From Paramarasmius palmivorus (Eukaryota > Basidiomycota > Agaricomycetes > Agaricales > Marasmiaceae), in NCBI GenBank assembly GCA_037176845.1, contig JAYKXP010000007.1, positions 434,001 through 498,000 on the forward strand: a stretch of DNA of 64,000 nucleotides, written 5' to 3'. Below, piece by piece: positions 49,401 through 61,343 of the stretch. The position numbers and the translations under genes are program-made. The notes beneath the pieces were generated by a model. It saw only the letters and a program-made list of their open reading frames with translations. It did no database searches and was not told the DNA's origin. The stretch's first letter is position 1. Each line of letters begins with the position of its first letter.

Positions 49401-50224
49401 CTACTGCTTGGAAGAGCTCTCTCTGAAATTAGCCCAAACTTCCTCTGTCGCGACAGCTATACGTTCCTTGACACTAGAGAAGTTATCTAGTGCGGGTCGA
49501 ACATCCAATGAAAAGGCTGGCGAGCCGTCTGGCTCATCCGGTAGGGAATAGTAATCAATCACATATCGCACTTCTTCACCCGTCTTGGGACGTCGGACGA
49601 TCCAATCGTGGCGGTCAAAGGGCGGTTCAGTGCTAGTAGTATGAAGTTGAGCATTATGGGCAAAGATATGGCCAGAAAGACTTACTTGAACCGCTCAGGA
49701 AGTAGCCATCCAGCCAGCATCCAAAACCGAGCCTTGGGAGACAGTTCACCTGGCCGACCTTTGAATCGTGCGAGATGTACGTCCTCCGATGTTTGCCGCC
49801 TTTCCCATTTCAACACCTCCTGCCATGCTTCTTCGTTGAGGAAGTTGTGAATCTCCACCATCGTCTCCACGTGCTCTTCCGGTGTCTCCCAACCCTTCCT
49901 AGCCAAAGCATTATAGAATTGCTGAGGTGAAGGATACTCCCACTTGTCGGCGTTGTCTCTAGGAATCGAAGAGATCGTTCGTGACGTGGGTAGGTCAACA
50001 GACTGGTTTGCCTGCTTAGACTGGGAAAGAACAGGCATCTGATTGAGAGAAGAGAGCGAATCATGGTCGATAGGACATTGTGCTGGCTTCTGTTCTACGC
50101 GAGGTTGCGAAGACGCGCCGTGGTCGACTGGACATTGAGCAGGCTTTGCTTTGAGAGCTTCATGGTCGACTGGGCATTTAGACGCCGAGGATGAAGGAGA
50201 ATTTGAAGATACCGTCTGTCCCAT
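49401..50224 (-). CDS. CYC3: Holocytochrome-c synthase (cytochrome c/c1 heme lyase), 256 aa
   Basis: Attaches heme to apocytochrome c (or c1) in the mitochondrial intermembrane space. Two exons (50224-49686, 49632-49401). Seen: three Cys-Pro heme-regulatory type motifs at the N-terminus (KCPVDHE, QCPVDHG, QCPIDHD); the conserved core with WEYPSPQQFYNALARKGW, VEIHNFLNEEAWQEVLKWE (which includes the His known to ligate heme), GRPGELSPKARFWMLAGW, and PPFDRHDWIVRRP then EEVRYVIDYY. Whether it serves cytochrome c, c1 or both cannot be told from sequence alone. There is no classical presequence, as is usual for the family. Human and yeast members are of similar length. Confidence 0.93.
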
Positions 50225-51525
50225 GGTGTTCTGGTGAAGAGTTTCAAGAATGCAGAGTGCAAACTGTAACCTCCGAGGGTCTAGACCGTGGTCCGTGGCA
50301 CGTTATTTCGTCCGGTGTTTTCCGAAGCCGGAAACTTATTTTTTGCACAGCTTAGAGACTGTTTCCCTGGTGTAATTGTGAGTCTCCCTGTCTCCTTCTG
50401 TCTCCTTGGGACCATTTGCATATGCTCGCTCCCCGCTTGACTCTCCTGCGGCGTTTATGCGAATGTCAAGCTTGGAAATGGCATGCGTCGCAGGAACATA
50501 CGTCAGTCTTCCGGAACTGAATGAGGAACAAAATCTGGGAACAAAATTAAAGCCACTGGGCCCCGAAGTTGCCCTGGCGTTCGGGGTATCGTTTACCGGG
50601 TACGCGTGGAACGCGAGGGAACGCGCAACAATCATAATGCCCAAACATTGCCAGCTTATCAAGAGTCTTATCCAGCCCCATTGGCTTTCGCGTGGAGAAA
50701 TGTCTACGTTTCTCCAGAATGCATCTACCCCAGTGCAAGGTCAAATGTATGGGGTATCCGCTATAAACTACTTGGGACACCGTTATCGATCTTCTCGGTT
50801 GAATTCTCCCAGCATCCAACTCAGAAAAAAAAAAAAGTACTGCGGCTTGCGCTTGGGATGACGATTAGTTGCCTCCGTGAAAGCCGGACCATGCAGTCGA
50901 TTCTTCCAGATCCTTGTCGTCCCCCTGGAGAGCTCTGGAGAGTTTACGACAGATGGAGGTGGAGAGTGGAGGTACCTTGGTGGGTAAATGATGTTTCGAA
51001 TCAGTTACGTCAATCTGCCTTTTCTCATCTTCTCGAGGACATTCAATTTTTTTCTCTGTACTGGCTCGAAGACCTCACGAGCCCCGTCGACACAAACTCC
51101 TGTAAGAAGGTAGCGATCTATGGGGGAGGCACAACGTGTGGAGAGGCGAGACATCGTTCCCCTAAAGCTTGCGATTGTTCGAACTTCGGACCTTCGGGAC
51201 AACGGAAGAGAATTTGTCCTGGTGAAATTTCCTTCTTCGCGACACCCCATTGATAATATCCTTCTCCCAGCTCGCTAAAGGCAATTCCTCTCAGCTTCGT
51301 CTCTTCTCCCGCAGTAATGGAAATAGACATACCCAAATCTGCTATGAGCAGCGAGAAACTAGCAGCGTCGTGTCCGAAACTGCAACTTAAATGCCGAGAA
51401 ACATTTCAACGCCTCTGGAACACCATCTTGACACTCCAAGGCGATCAGGATTACCATGACATACCGATCGGAGCCCGGTAAAGCAACCATGAGGTCCGAA
51501 AAATCCATCCGCCAAATTCCTCGCG
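50225..51525. other. Intergenic, no gene recognised
   Basis: About 1.3 kb between the heme lyase gene (-) and transporter HXT-A (+), so it holds both promoters. A run of 12 A lies at 50825-50836. Open frames up to 215 codons on the plus strand have no domain features. Confidence 0.5.
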
Positions 51526-51533
51526 TATAAAAA
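51526..51533 (+). promoter_or_regulatory. TATA box of sugar transporter A
   Basis: TATAAAAA, 100 bp before the ATG at 51626. It is in the same position relative to the start as the TATA-like box of the neighbouring paralogue. Confidence 0.65.
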
Positions 51534-51625
51534 GGCGTCTCAGCCAAGCGAATAGAATCTTTACCTTCGCTCCCCTTTCTGCACTCCCACTATTTGCTCC
51601 CAGTGAGGACTTGAAGCGAAGAACA

Positions 51626-53627
51626 ATGCCCGGAGGACCTGTCGCTGCCGGTGAAGGCATCGGAGCCAATGCTCCCAAAGTACGTCCTTCACCTTTTTGC
51701 TCGATATTTTCCGGTTTTCTGACTCCCTTTTTTTCATTTTTCACAGAACAAGTTTGCTGGCATTGCCATGACCGCTTTCGCGGCCTTTGGTGGTATTCTC
51801 TTCGGTTATGACACCGGTGTTATCAGCGGTGTGAAAGAGATGCACGATTGGTTATGTACCTTCGGAACGCGCTCAGGGGACAGCTGCACCATAAGCTCTT
51901 CCTCTGAGTCGCTCATTGTGTCGATTCTGAGTGCTGGAACCTTTTTCGGTGCTCTATTGGGTGCCCCAATTGGAGGTATGTCAACACCATACGTTTTCGG
52001 TCGTGTTCAGGCTAATAAGCGATTTTTCAGATATTATCGGTCGTAAGTGGGGTGTCTGTGTGGGGTGTCTCATCTTCTCGGTCGGTGTCGCGATGCAAAC
52101 TGCTGCCACGGAGGTTCCTCTTTTCGTGAGTGCTTCTTTTTACGCGAAGCCTTCGGACGTGCGCTTATCATGATTTTTGACTTTTCCAGGTCGTCGGTCG
52201 TGTCTTTGCTGGTCTTGGCGTTGGTGTTATCTCCTGTTTGATTCCCATGTACCAATCCGAATGGTAAGTCATGGCGTCATCTTCTCGGGGATTTGCGCCT
52301 TACATCTACTCCACCATCCAGTGCGCCGAAATGGATACGAGGTGCTGTCGTATCTCTTTACCAATGGGCTATTACTATCGGTCTCCTCATCGCCGCCGTC
52401 GTCAACAATTCTACTCAATACCGCCCGGACCATTCATCTTGGCGGATCCCCATTGGCATCCAGTTCATTTGGGCTGCCGTCATGGTTGTTGGAATGATTC
52501 TCCTCCCTGAGTCTCCACGTTGGTACATCAAACGCGGAAAGTACGAGGAAGCAGCCAAATCGCTCTCTCGTCTTACTGGCTTGCCTGCCGACGATCCTCA
52601 GACCAAGCTTGAGATTGAGGATGTCCGAACCAGCTTGGAAGCCGAGCGTTCTATGGGTGACAGCTCATACCTCGACTGCTTCAAGCCCAGTCACAACAAG
52701 ATGGCGCTCCGTACCCTTACTGGTATTTTCATCCAGGCATGGCAACAACTGACCGGAAGTGAGTCGAGTTGTCATGTTCCCGGAATCACGGACGCTGATT
52801 TACCTCTTACTAGTCAACTTCATCTTCTACTACGGCACGACGTTCTTCAAGAACTCTGGCATTTCCGATCCTTTCTTGATCACCATTGCTACCAACATCG
52901 TCAACGTGTTCATGACTCTCCCCGGTATCTGGGGTGTCGAGCGTTTCGGCCGACGAACTCTCCTCCTCATCGGTGCTATTGGCATGTGTGTTTGTGAATA
53001 CTTGGTCGCCATCATTGGTGTTACCATCTCCGTCGAGAACCAGGCTGGTCAAAAAGTTTTGATCGCATTTGTTTGCATCTACATCGTACGTCTTTCTTGC
53101 CGCTTTGAATTGAAAACATACATCTGACGTCGGAATAGGCATTGTTCGCTAGCACATGGGGTCCCATTGCTTGGGTCGTTACGGGAGAGATCTTCCCTCT
53201 CCAAATTCGTGCTAAGGCTATGTCCTTGTCCGTCGCGAGTAACTGGCTCTGGAACTTTGGTATCGGTTACGCCACCCCTTACCTCGTCAACACCGAGCCA
53301 GGTTCAGCGGGTCTCGAGTCCAAGGTGTTCTTCATTTGGGGATCGACTTGCTTCTGCTGTATACTCTTCACTTTGTTCTGCGTGCCTGAGGTGAGTATAT
53401 GCGTTCCATCATCAATGATATCAGGATACTAACTGTTACTTTTTCAGACCAAGGGTCTTTCTCTTGAGCAAATCGACCTCATGTACCAGCACACCTATCC
53501 CTGGCGTGCGACCAAATACCGCAACATGCTCATTGCGGAAGACATTCACGTCTCCGATTCCAGCAAAAACCAAGAAAAGGAAGTTGTCCACAAAGAGGAG
53601 CGTGGCAGCGTAGATTCGAAAGCATAA
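51626..53627 (+). CDS. MFS hexose transporter A, 530 aa
   Basis: Eight exons join to 530 aa. Twelve-span sugar porter of the major facilitator superfamily in the plasma membrane, expected to carry glucose or related hexoses, probably with protons. Seen: FGGILFGYDTGVISGVKEM in TM1, IIGRKWGVCVG in the loop after TM2, GRVFAGLGVGVISCLIPMYQ, PESPRWYIKRGK, QQLTGINFIFYYGTTFFKNS (the QQLTG sugar-binding motif), GVERFGRRTLLL and PETKGLSLEQIDLMY. The first exon encodes only 18 residues (MPGGPVAAGEGIGANAPK), shared in style with the second copy. The C-terminal tail is short and charged, unlike the long tail of glucose sensors such as Snf3/Rgt2. Paralogue B lies 1.27 kb downstream in the same orientation. 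Confidence 0.93.
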
Positions 53628-54792
53628 AGGGGCACAGAGGAGTACTCTGTCGTACCGTTTCATTGAATTTGCATTATCTTATTGGAATCACGGTTCAACT
53701 GAAGTACACGCAACATGTTTTGTCATTCTTCGATATTCATGTCATTCATGAGTTTACACGACCCTTCATTGTAGTATTATTGTACTTCTACAAGAACTCC
53801 TTTAATCAAGGGCCATTTTAAATTTCTACTGACATGGATACCGTTAAGACCGTGCAAATTTATCGTAAGTTTAACGCTGATCGCGGCACCGGCGAAAGCT
53901 TCCCACCTTCCTCAACTCACTCCCGACCACGACAACGCGCCGCATTCGACATTCTTAGACTTTAGGTACAATGATTGACTTCAATATCCTCTTCCTAGTC
54001 CTCAGCTGACCACCTTGCTATGCAGGTTCAATTGTTCGCGAAGGATAAAATTTCTAATATTAGCAATCGTTCCCGCTCAGTCTGACAGATCATCAAATCC
54101 TCAAACTTCAAACTTCGTGCTTCACGTCTTCATGTCTCCTGAACTCTACAGAGCAGCGAACTCGGAGCATGAATGTTCCCGGAACTCGAAGACGGCATGG
54201 ACACATGTATTCGTATGCAGTCGGGAGCGGCGCCGGCGATGAAGCCAGACTTTAGGGCATAACCTTGAGTCAAGACAAGGCGGTGGGAGCCAGATGGAAC
54301 CGGAACCAGGGCGTTGGAATGTAGAAATGGCCAGACGATAGACCGCGATGAGTCGGCACGAGTAATCACTCAGGCAGCGTGCTTTTATGCGTAATACTAA
54401 TAAGCACGAGCCATCATCGCCGGATCTAGAGAAGGAGACCGTGATTGGGCGTCGGGAGCGTGTCCTAGTCGGGGAACGAACTGGAACATTCACAGGAAAA
54501 CGTTCCAAACTTTCGCAACCATCATGGTACACGACATGTATGAAACGACCAATGTGGTCATTTCGCACGGACTGGGGTGAAGAAAGCGGACTGGGAGCGG
54601 GTTCAATTTGCTGTGTGGGGGACGTGATCTCTATCCAGGGACGAGACCAGATCGATTCGTTGCCCTGGACTGTCAAGGCAGACTGAATTGAGAATCTTGT
54701 TGGGCGTATGACCCCGTGGAGACCAGTGATCCGGTACTTATTTCACAACACACTTTAAACTCCATTTGGCCCGGTTTCGGCTGGGGTCTAGC
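53628..54792. other. Spacer between the two transporters
   Basis: Terminator region of transporter A and upstream region of B. Three short G-rich motifs fitting the SYGGRG pattern of Cre1/Mig1-type repressors lie within about 320 bp before gene B (CTGGGG near 54573, GTGGGG near 54615, CTGGGG near 54781). The pattern is short enough to occur by chance. No gene seen. Confidence 0.4.
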
Positions 54793-54799
54793 TATTTAA
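54793..54799 (+). promoter_or_regulatory. TATA-like box of sugar transporter B
   Basis: TATTTAA, 103 bp before the ATG at 54896, at nearly the same spacing as the TATA box of transporter A. Confidence 0.5.
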
Positions 54800-54895
54800 C
54801 CTGTCAACTAGCTTTGGGATTCCCTTGTGAGAGGTTGATTCCGAATCCCCACCTGTCTCGCGACTCGCACTTTCTTACCTCGAAACTAGTTCATT

Positions 54896-57036
54896 ATGGC
54901 TGGAGGTCCCGCAGGAGGTGGCGAGGGTATTGGCGCCAATGCCCCAAAGGTACGTTTCACTATCATCATCCTCGTCGTCGTTGCTGAGTGTGGCTGCTCT
55001 AGAACAAACTTGCAGGTATCTTGATGACTGCATTCGCAGCCTTTGGTGGTATCCTTTTCGGTTACGATACTGGTACCATCAGTGGTATCAAGGAAATGCC
55101 CAACTGGCTCGAGACCTTTGGAGAACTACTTCCTGACCCTGCCAACCCTGGTCAACTGAAATGGGGTATCACCTCATCCACAGAGTCTCTCATCGTGTCC
55201 ATCTTGTCTGCCGGTACCTTCTTCGGTGCACTTTTGGGAGGTGTGTGTCGTAGCCTCTTTCGTTTTGATCAACTCTGACCCCGCCTCCAGCACCCGTCGC
55301 AGACTACATTGGCAGAAAATGGGTATGTTCTCATTGGTCAAAGCTACTTTCTCTCGACTAAATCATCTACTCACGTTAGGGTGTTGTCTTTGCGTGCCTC
55401 ATTTTCTCCGTTGGTGTTGCAATGCAAACTGCTTCCACTGACATACCACTATTCGTACGTGTTTCACGCGCAGACATAGAAGCTAAATATTAACAACAAT
55501 ATCAGGTCGTCGGGCGAGTATTCGCTGGTCTCGGTGTTGGACTTGTTTCGTGCTTGATCCCTATGTACCAGTCTGAATGGTAACCTTCCTCATGCTATTG
55601 ATACCTGGTTCAGGTTACTGATCCCTAAATCAAGTTCGCCGAAATGGATTCGTGGCGCAGTAGTGTCCCTCTACCAATGGGCTATTACTATTGGATTACT
55701 GCTCGCCGCCGTTATCAACAATGCTACCCAGGACAGGCCTGATCACTCTTCATACCGTATTCCGACAGCCATTCAGTTCATCTGGGCCTTCGTCTTGTCT
55801 GCGGGTATGGCCTATCTCCCAGAGGTGCGAGGGTTTGCTACCACCATAATGATTCGCTATCAACTCACCGTCTCGTTAGTCCCCCCGTTGGTTGATCAAA
55901 CGAGGCAGGCTTGACGATGCTGCCAAAGCCTTGAGTCGTCTCACCGGCCTTCCTCCAAATGACCCTGTCAACCAGCTCGAAATTAAGGATATTCAAGCCA
56001 ACTTGGAAGCCGAACGTTCCCTTGGCGAGAGTTCCTACCTTGATTGCTTCAGACCCTCCGCGAACAAGATTGCTTTCCGTACTTGGACTGGTATCACCAT
56101 TCAAGCTTGGCAACAGCTTACTGGAAGTTAGTCACGCTTCCACTCCTTCTGGATTAGGTACTGACGAATTTTTACAGTCAATTTCATCTTCTACTATGGA
56201 ACGACCTTCTTCAAGAACTCTGGCATCGACAACCCCTTCTTGATCACTATCGCCACGAATATTGTCAACGTCTTCATGACCTTGCCCGGAATTTGGGGAG
56301 TTGAACGCTTCGGACGACGGACACTCTTGCTCATTGGTGCTGCTGTGAGTTCTCTTTCTTTCGTCCACGATGCTGTTTCCTGATACGGTCTATTCTCGCC
56401 ATAGGGAATGTGCATCTGTGAATTCTTGGTTGCGATCATTGGTGTTACAATCTCAGTTGAGAACCAAGCTGGACAGAAGGTTTTGATCGCCTTCGTTTGC
56501 ATCTACATTGTACGTGTTGTTTTGCATATCATTTCTCATTGATGCTAACTTGGATTCCAGGCATTCTTCGCTTCCACCTGGGGACCTATCGCATGGGTCA
56601 TCACTGGTGAAATCTTCCCTCTTCAAGTCCGTGCCAAGGCCATGTCCTTGTCTGTTGCCAGCAACTGGCTCTGGAACTGGGCCATCGGTTATGCTACCCC
56701 ATACCTTGTCAACAAAGAGGCAGGATCAGCAGGTCTCGAGTCCAAGGTGTTCTTCATCTGGGGCTCCACCTGCTTCTGCTGTATCCTTTTCACATACTTC
56801 TGTGTCCCTGAGGTGAGTTGACGGCTCCACCTGGCTTGCCGCAACCTGTATGCTCATCTCTCCTTTCTCAGACCAAAGGATTGTCCCTGGAACAAATTGA
56901 TATCATGTACACGAACACCACGCCCAGACTCTCCAACTCGTACCGCGCTCGCTTGCTTGCCGACGATGTTCACGCATCTGGCTTGAACAAGGGCCAGTCA
57001 GAGGTCTACGAACGCCATTCTGATGAAAAGGCATAA
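54896..57036 (+). CDS. MFS hexose transporter B
   Basis: Paralogue of transporter A in tandem, about 530 aa, with one or two extra short introns. Start MAGGPAGGGEGIGANAPK. Seen: FGGILFGYDTGTISGIKEMP, VADYIGRKWGVVFACLIFS, GRVFAGLGVGLVSCLIPMYQ, YQWAITIGLLLAAVINNATQ, QQLTG followed by NFIFYYGTTFFKNSG, GVERFGRRTLLL, WGPIAWVITGEIFPLQVRAK and ETKGLSLEQIDIMY. Catalytic and sugar-contact motifs are intact. Extracellular loop 1 differs from copy A (LLPDPANPGQLKWGITSS against the Cys-containing SGDSCTISSSS), which could alter affinity or trafficking; this is an inference. The tail ends QSEVYERHSDEKA. Confidence 0.93.
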
Positions 57037-57827
57037 GCGCGTTTCATTGTCCGCATATGCTCATTTTTCTTGATGGGATCGGGGGTTGACACTTGATTGT
57101 ACGATTTTTCGTAGTTTACCTATTCATATCAGTTCATATCATACGTATTATGTTTTCTACCGCGGTGGGAATGCGGCACGAGTATGTACGAAGTTCCTGT
57201 AATGGACGGTTTTCATCAAAGACCATATGGAACTCCCCTTAGTTGGGTGATGGATCCGGTGCAGCCGGGTGTTCCTGAGTCTTGAGACGCACATGTATGA
57301 TTTGGAAACTCGCGAAATGAAGAAGCGAGAAGATCGAGTGCAAAAGAAGCACTGTTTGTTTTGCCAAGCCCCGGCGAAAACATTGTAGATCATTTTCGTA
57401 CTAAGTAAGCTTTGACCCTGTATGGTTCACATGAATCGAGAATCAAGTTGACCCTTGCAAGGCAATTACAAGTACTAACAAAAGTCACGAAGGGTTGGTT
57501 TATTGTACAACGCCGCATACAGAACTGACCATTACATACATACGTACATCTGATTCGATCCCTCTTTTCAGCCTACATCAAAGTTACCGAAACGAGAACA
57601 GTACCCTGAATAACATGTCAATCAGTCACTCATCCAATTCATTCGTTCAATGCCAGGCTGCACAATGCACATGAAGACGGGGTCCATTCTCCACCGTCTC
57701 AAAGTGCGGGATGGCGTAGTCCACTACCATATGGTCGTCCACTGCCACCCGTCAATCGACGCGCGTTCCAAGCCCATTGTCGCCAACCATCCCATGGAAA
57801 TAGCACGTACCTGCTAAACATAGCAAC
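57037..57827. other. Convergent intergenic region
   Basis: Between the 3' ends of transporter B and the dihydroxyacetone kinase. Nothing recognised. Confidence 0.5.
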
Positions 57828-60796
57828 TCAGACCAGGTTCAAGTTCTCCAGCACAGTCTTTACACCCCATGCACCAGGATCTGGTACCTTTTGCTCTTTC
57901 AACCGGTCACCTTCCACGTACGCACTCCTTCCCGCTTTGGCTTCGATATCCTTTGTATGGTCGGCTGCTGCGGATGCTGCTTGCACAGCCCGAGATAAAT
58001 CGGCAGAGCCCTCAACGAATGCAGCAAGTGGGTCGACGAGTGTCCTTGACGGCGGACGGGCACGGGTGTAGGTATAGAGTTTAGCTAAAGCGGATTTGAG
58101 AGCAGCCGTCCAGACTTGGGGCGTTGCGGTTGTTGACGAGGATTGAGATGTAAGTCCTTGTGCTAGGGCAGAGAAGAATATCCTGCAACCACCGTTCAGT
58201 TTGAGCCCCCTTAATGATGAGATACTCACGAGTACAACGCCCCGCTCGTTCCTCCCATCGCCTCTTCGGCGACTTGGGAAATAGCTATTACGCTTCCTAC
58301 AACATCTTTGCCCGAGATAGTACCGTCAGCAATCTTGCCCAGCACACCTGAATAAATTAGACTATTTCAGTACAAAACCCTGACGAAGCACAAGAGAGAG
58401 AAAAAAAAGTCTTGTCGATGTGCCACATGAGACCACATGCCCAAAAAACCCAATGTCTCAATAAACGCGCCCGCCTTGCGAGTTTTCGGAAGGTCTAACT
58501 CCTCCGCCCTCGATCCCCTGATCGATGAGATGGACATTTTTGGGTTTGGGTCCCCATGGGGTTTGTAGCCCGCCCACAACCATTGATCAAGCGATCAATT
58601 TGAATGTAGTTCACAAATATAGCAACTTCGCGGACCGAATGACGAGAACACCGACCTTGGGCACCAGCCTAATGAGTATTCATTGAATTAGCATATTATC
58701 GATAGTTAGGAGGATCAAAAAGATCTGGAAAGGGAGACGAAACCCCGGATACCGGCCACTATCTTGCCCAAGCTTCCTCGTTATAGCACATAGTGCTATT
58801 TTGAATTGAGACCATATCGCAACAGCATTGGCAACACAAACACCGATTTTCGTATGCTTGGGACGATCATGACAGCGGGAGAAGAACCAACTCGAGAAGA
58901 AGTGTGCGTAACGAAGATAATAGAAGACCGAAAAGGACCAAAATATCAACATAGACACATGGCTCACCTTCAATGTCAATCCACAATCACCTAGCGATAT
59001 AAGGTTCAGCTTCGACATCTCTCTTTCAATCAATGAAAGACATTACCATCCCCTGCAATATTATCCATCCTCGTAATCTCCGGTTCTTCTTTTACGAGGG
59101 CCTCGCAAGCCTTCTTAATGCCTGCAATGAACTGGTCGGGGTTTGGCGCAGCTAAAGCTACTCCCTTTGAACCAATAACAGCGCCGGCTGTCGTCGAAGC
59201 AGCTGCCTCTTGCAATGGCTGGACGGGTATACCAGAAGACCATTTCCATCCTGGAGCATCGGTCTTCTCGTCAAGAAGTGAGAGAATAAGGGATGTCGAG
59301 GGATCCGAAGCAGAATCAGGCAAAAGCAGAAGAGTGATGGAGAATCCGGGCATGTTAAGACTTGTCTACAGCACAGTCAGTATTGCGTACACATCATTCA
59401 CAGTCAGAGGCGCTCACCATGAAACTGCCGGACAATACCCGCTCGATGCCAATGTTTTTCTTGCCCAGCTGTCGTTTGGTCTCTGCAACGATAGCTCCCA
59501 GCTCAAGCTCGCTGACACCACCAAGGTTGTTCACTAATAGTACGACCTTGTCATTACCCGGACCCTTGAACGGAACGAATGAACGTTCCGGATCGGAAGT
59601 TGATGTCAACAAGTCGAGGAGTTGAGGTATAAGTTCCGAAAGTGGGGGAACGGGAGAAATACGCTTGTTACCACTTTCGTTATGAATTCCCATTCCGATT
59701 TCTATTTCGGAGGCTGAAAGGTGTGTGGAAGAGGCAGCGGTACCGGGAACGTGACAATGTTCAAGTCCGACACCGATCGTGGCTACACGCGACGCGACCC
59801 ACTGTGCGGTATTGTAGACTTCATTGAGATCGGCACCACGGCGAGCGAGTGCGCCTGCAATTTTGTAGACGAGAACGGTTCCTGCAAGACCTCTGTACGA
59901 TGGATGGATAGATCATTCAGTTGGAGCTTGAGGGGAAAAAAGAACAATACCACATACCTTCGACCAACGATACTTCCCTGAGTCTTTCCTACTGCAACAT
60001 CATCGCCGACAATGACAAATTTGACACGATCGGAATGCTCAGGGTGGAGAGCTGCGTACTGCTCTTTAGCGAGACCAAAGTTGAGAACATCACCTGTGTA
60101 ATTCCTTCGAAGTGTGAAATGGCAGTGAATATGACATCAACGATCATGAGTTAGAATCATACTTGACGATAATCACAGTTCTAGGGTAGATATCAGCAAG
60201 AATTCCATAGAGATGGAGCTCGGACTAAAGCTTACCCCTTGTCGTTTTGAACTAAATCGATACCACGGCGGACTTGACTGGCGTTGGGCGAAGCGAATAC
60301 GTTACCGCATACAGCAGCTAAGGAGCCGAGATGAGAGTCTTGATAATGGTGGAGTAGAGAAGAGTGAAACCTGTGAGAATACCGCTGCCTGAGGTAGTGG
60401 AGTGAACATAGTTGCCGAGGGGACATCGATGTACACGTACCAACAAAGCCAGCGTGGGCAGGCTCATGACCGGATCCTCCTGTAGTTTCGATTCAGCGGT
60501 GCTAGAGCATCAGTTGAAATGTTGGACCGACCACCACAGATAAGAGCAACTTTTGATCGGTCGTGCTGAGATATATAGACAGCTGCTTGAAGTGTGAGGT
60601 CCAATGATGGTTTGGATCAGCTAGCACATACTTTTGTTCTGGCGATCGAGAGCAAGAGCGGGATTGAGAGCACAAAGACCCTCCAATGAATCGAGTACGA
60701 GACTTTCGGGAGCGTTCAAGAAGTGTTTGTCTGCAAGGGGGCACTGAGAATGGGAAAGAATGAAGAATTGGAGCACTCACTTTGGATTGTGGACAT
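57828..60796 (-). CDS. DAK1: Dihydroxyacetone kinase (ATP-dependent, DAK type)
   Basis: Phosphorylates dihydroxyacetone (and glyceraldehyde) with ATP, in glycerol use and detoxification in the cytosol. Start MSTIQ with an intron directly after, then KHFLNAPESLVLDSLEGLCA. DhaK domain: GGSGHEPAHAGFVG holding the His that binds substrate covalently, VVLLVNNLGGVSELELGAIV, and FSITLLLLP. Linker near WKWSSGIPVQP. DhaL domain: MDNIAGDGDCGLTLK (Asp residues that bind Mg-ATP), then AGAQ, GVLGKIADGTISGKDVVGSV, EEAMGGTSGALYSIFFSALA and a C-terminal half ending SAYVEGDRLKEQKVPDPGAW. The AGAQ codons lie on a probable 13-nt microexon (58656-58668) between introns of 299 and 308 bp, far longer than others in the gene. 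About a dozen introns in total; some borders unverified. Confidence 0.92.
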
Positions 60797-61343
60797 GGTG
60801 GTCGGTGAGAAACAGAAGGCAAGGGGCGGAAATTAAGCTTGGGTTCGGCCCTAAATGGCGGATATTCAAAGTCCGTAAGGCCGTAGTAGGGTTAAGGTTA
60901 AAACTACGGCATCTACCGAGACCTTGGTCAAAGCGTCGAGTTCAGAATCAAGAGCTTTTGCCGTGTATTCCTGGTACTTTGAAGCCCAAGAGCGACCATA
61001 AAAGACGACTGATCTGGACATCCCGGGGCCTGCTCGATGACCCAGCCCGGGCAAATTATCGTAGAAGAAAAACTGATCTACCTTTGTAAATTGAAGCTGG
61101 CCGTAACGATTCGTGTTCTTTTTTGCCTTTTTGCCATAGCAGCCTGAGGCTGAGGCCTCAGATCTCAGACCCAGAGTCAAACAACTTCTTCATTCAGTCA
61201 CTTACTTCGAGGCTGCCATGCTTTTACCGGAGAAATTTCGAGAATGACTCGAGGGACGCGTATGTAGTGCGTGGGAAAGGTGCAAGGGCAACGCATGTGT
61301 TGTGACGTGTGACTTCTTTGATCTTCACAAATTTTCGTTATTT
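60797..61343. promoter_or_regulatory. Divergent promoter region, DAK / ubiquitin protease
   Basis: The only sequence between two divergent starts. No clear TATA box was identified. Confidence 0.5.

Noticed and set aside
50825..50836. Run of 12 A as a possible poly(A) trace of a retroposed gene
   Set aside because: No gene-like sequence or target-site duplication next to it.
50606..51253. 215-codon plus-strand open frame between the heme lyase and transporter genes
   Set aside because: Its composition is not protein-like, it has no domain features and crosses a 12-A run.
58680..59033. 117-codon minus-strand open frame with hydrophobic stretches
   Set aside because: It reads through the GDCGLTLK exon of dihydroxyacetone kinase into its long intron.
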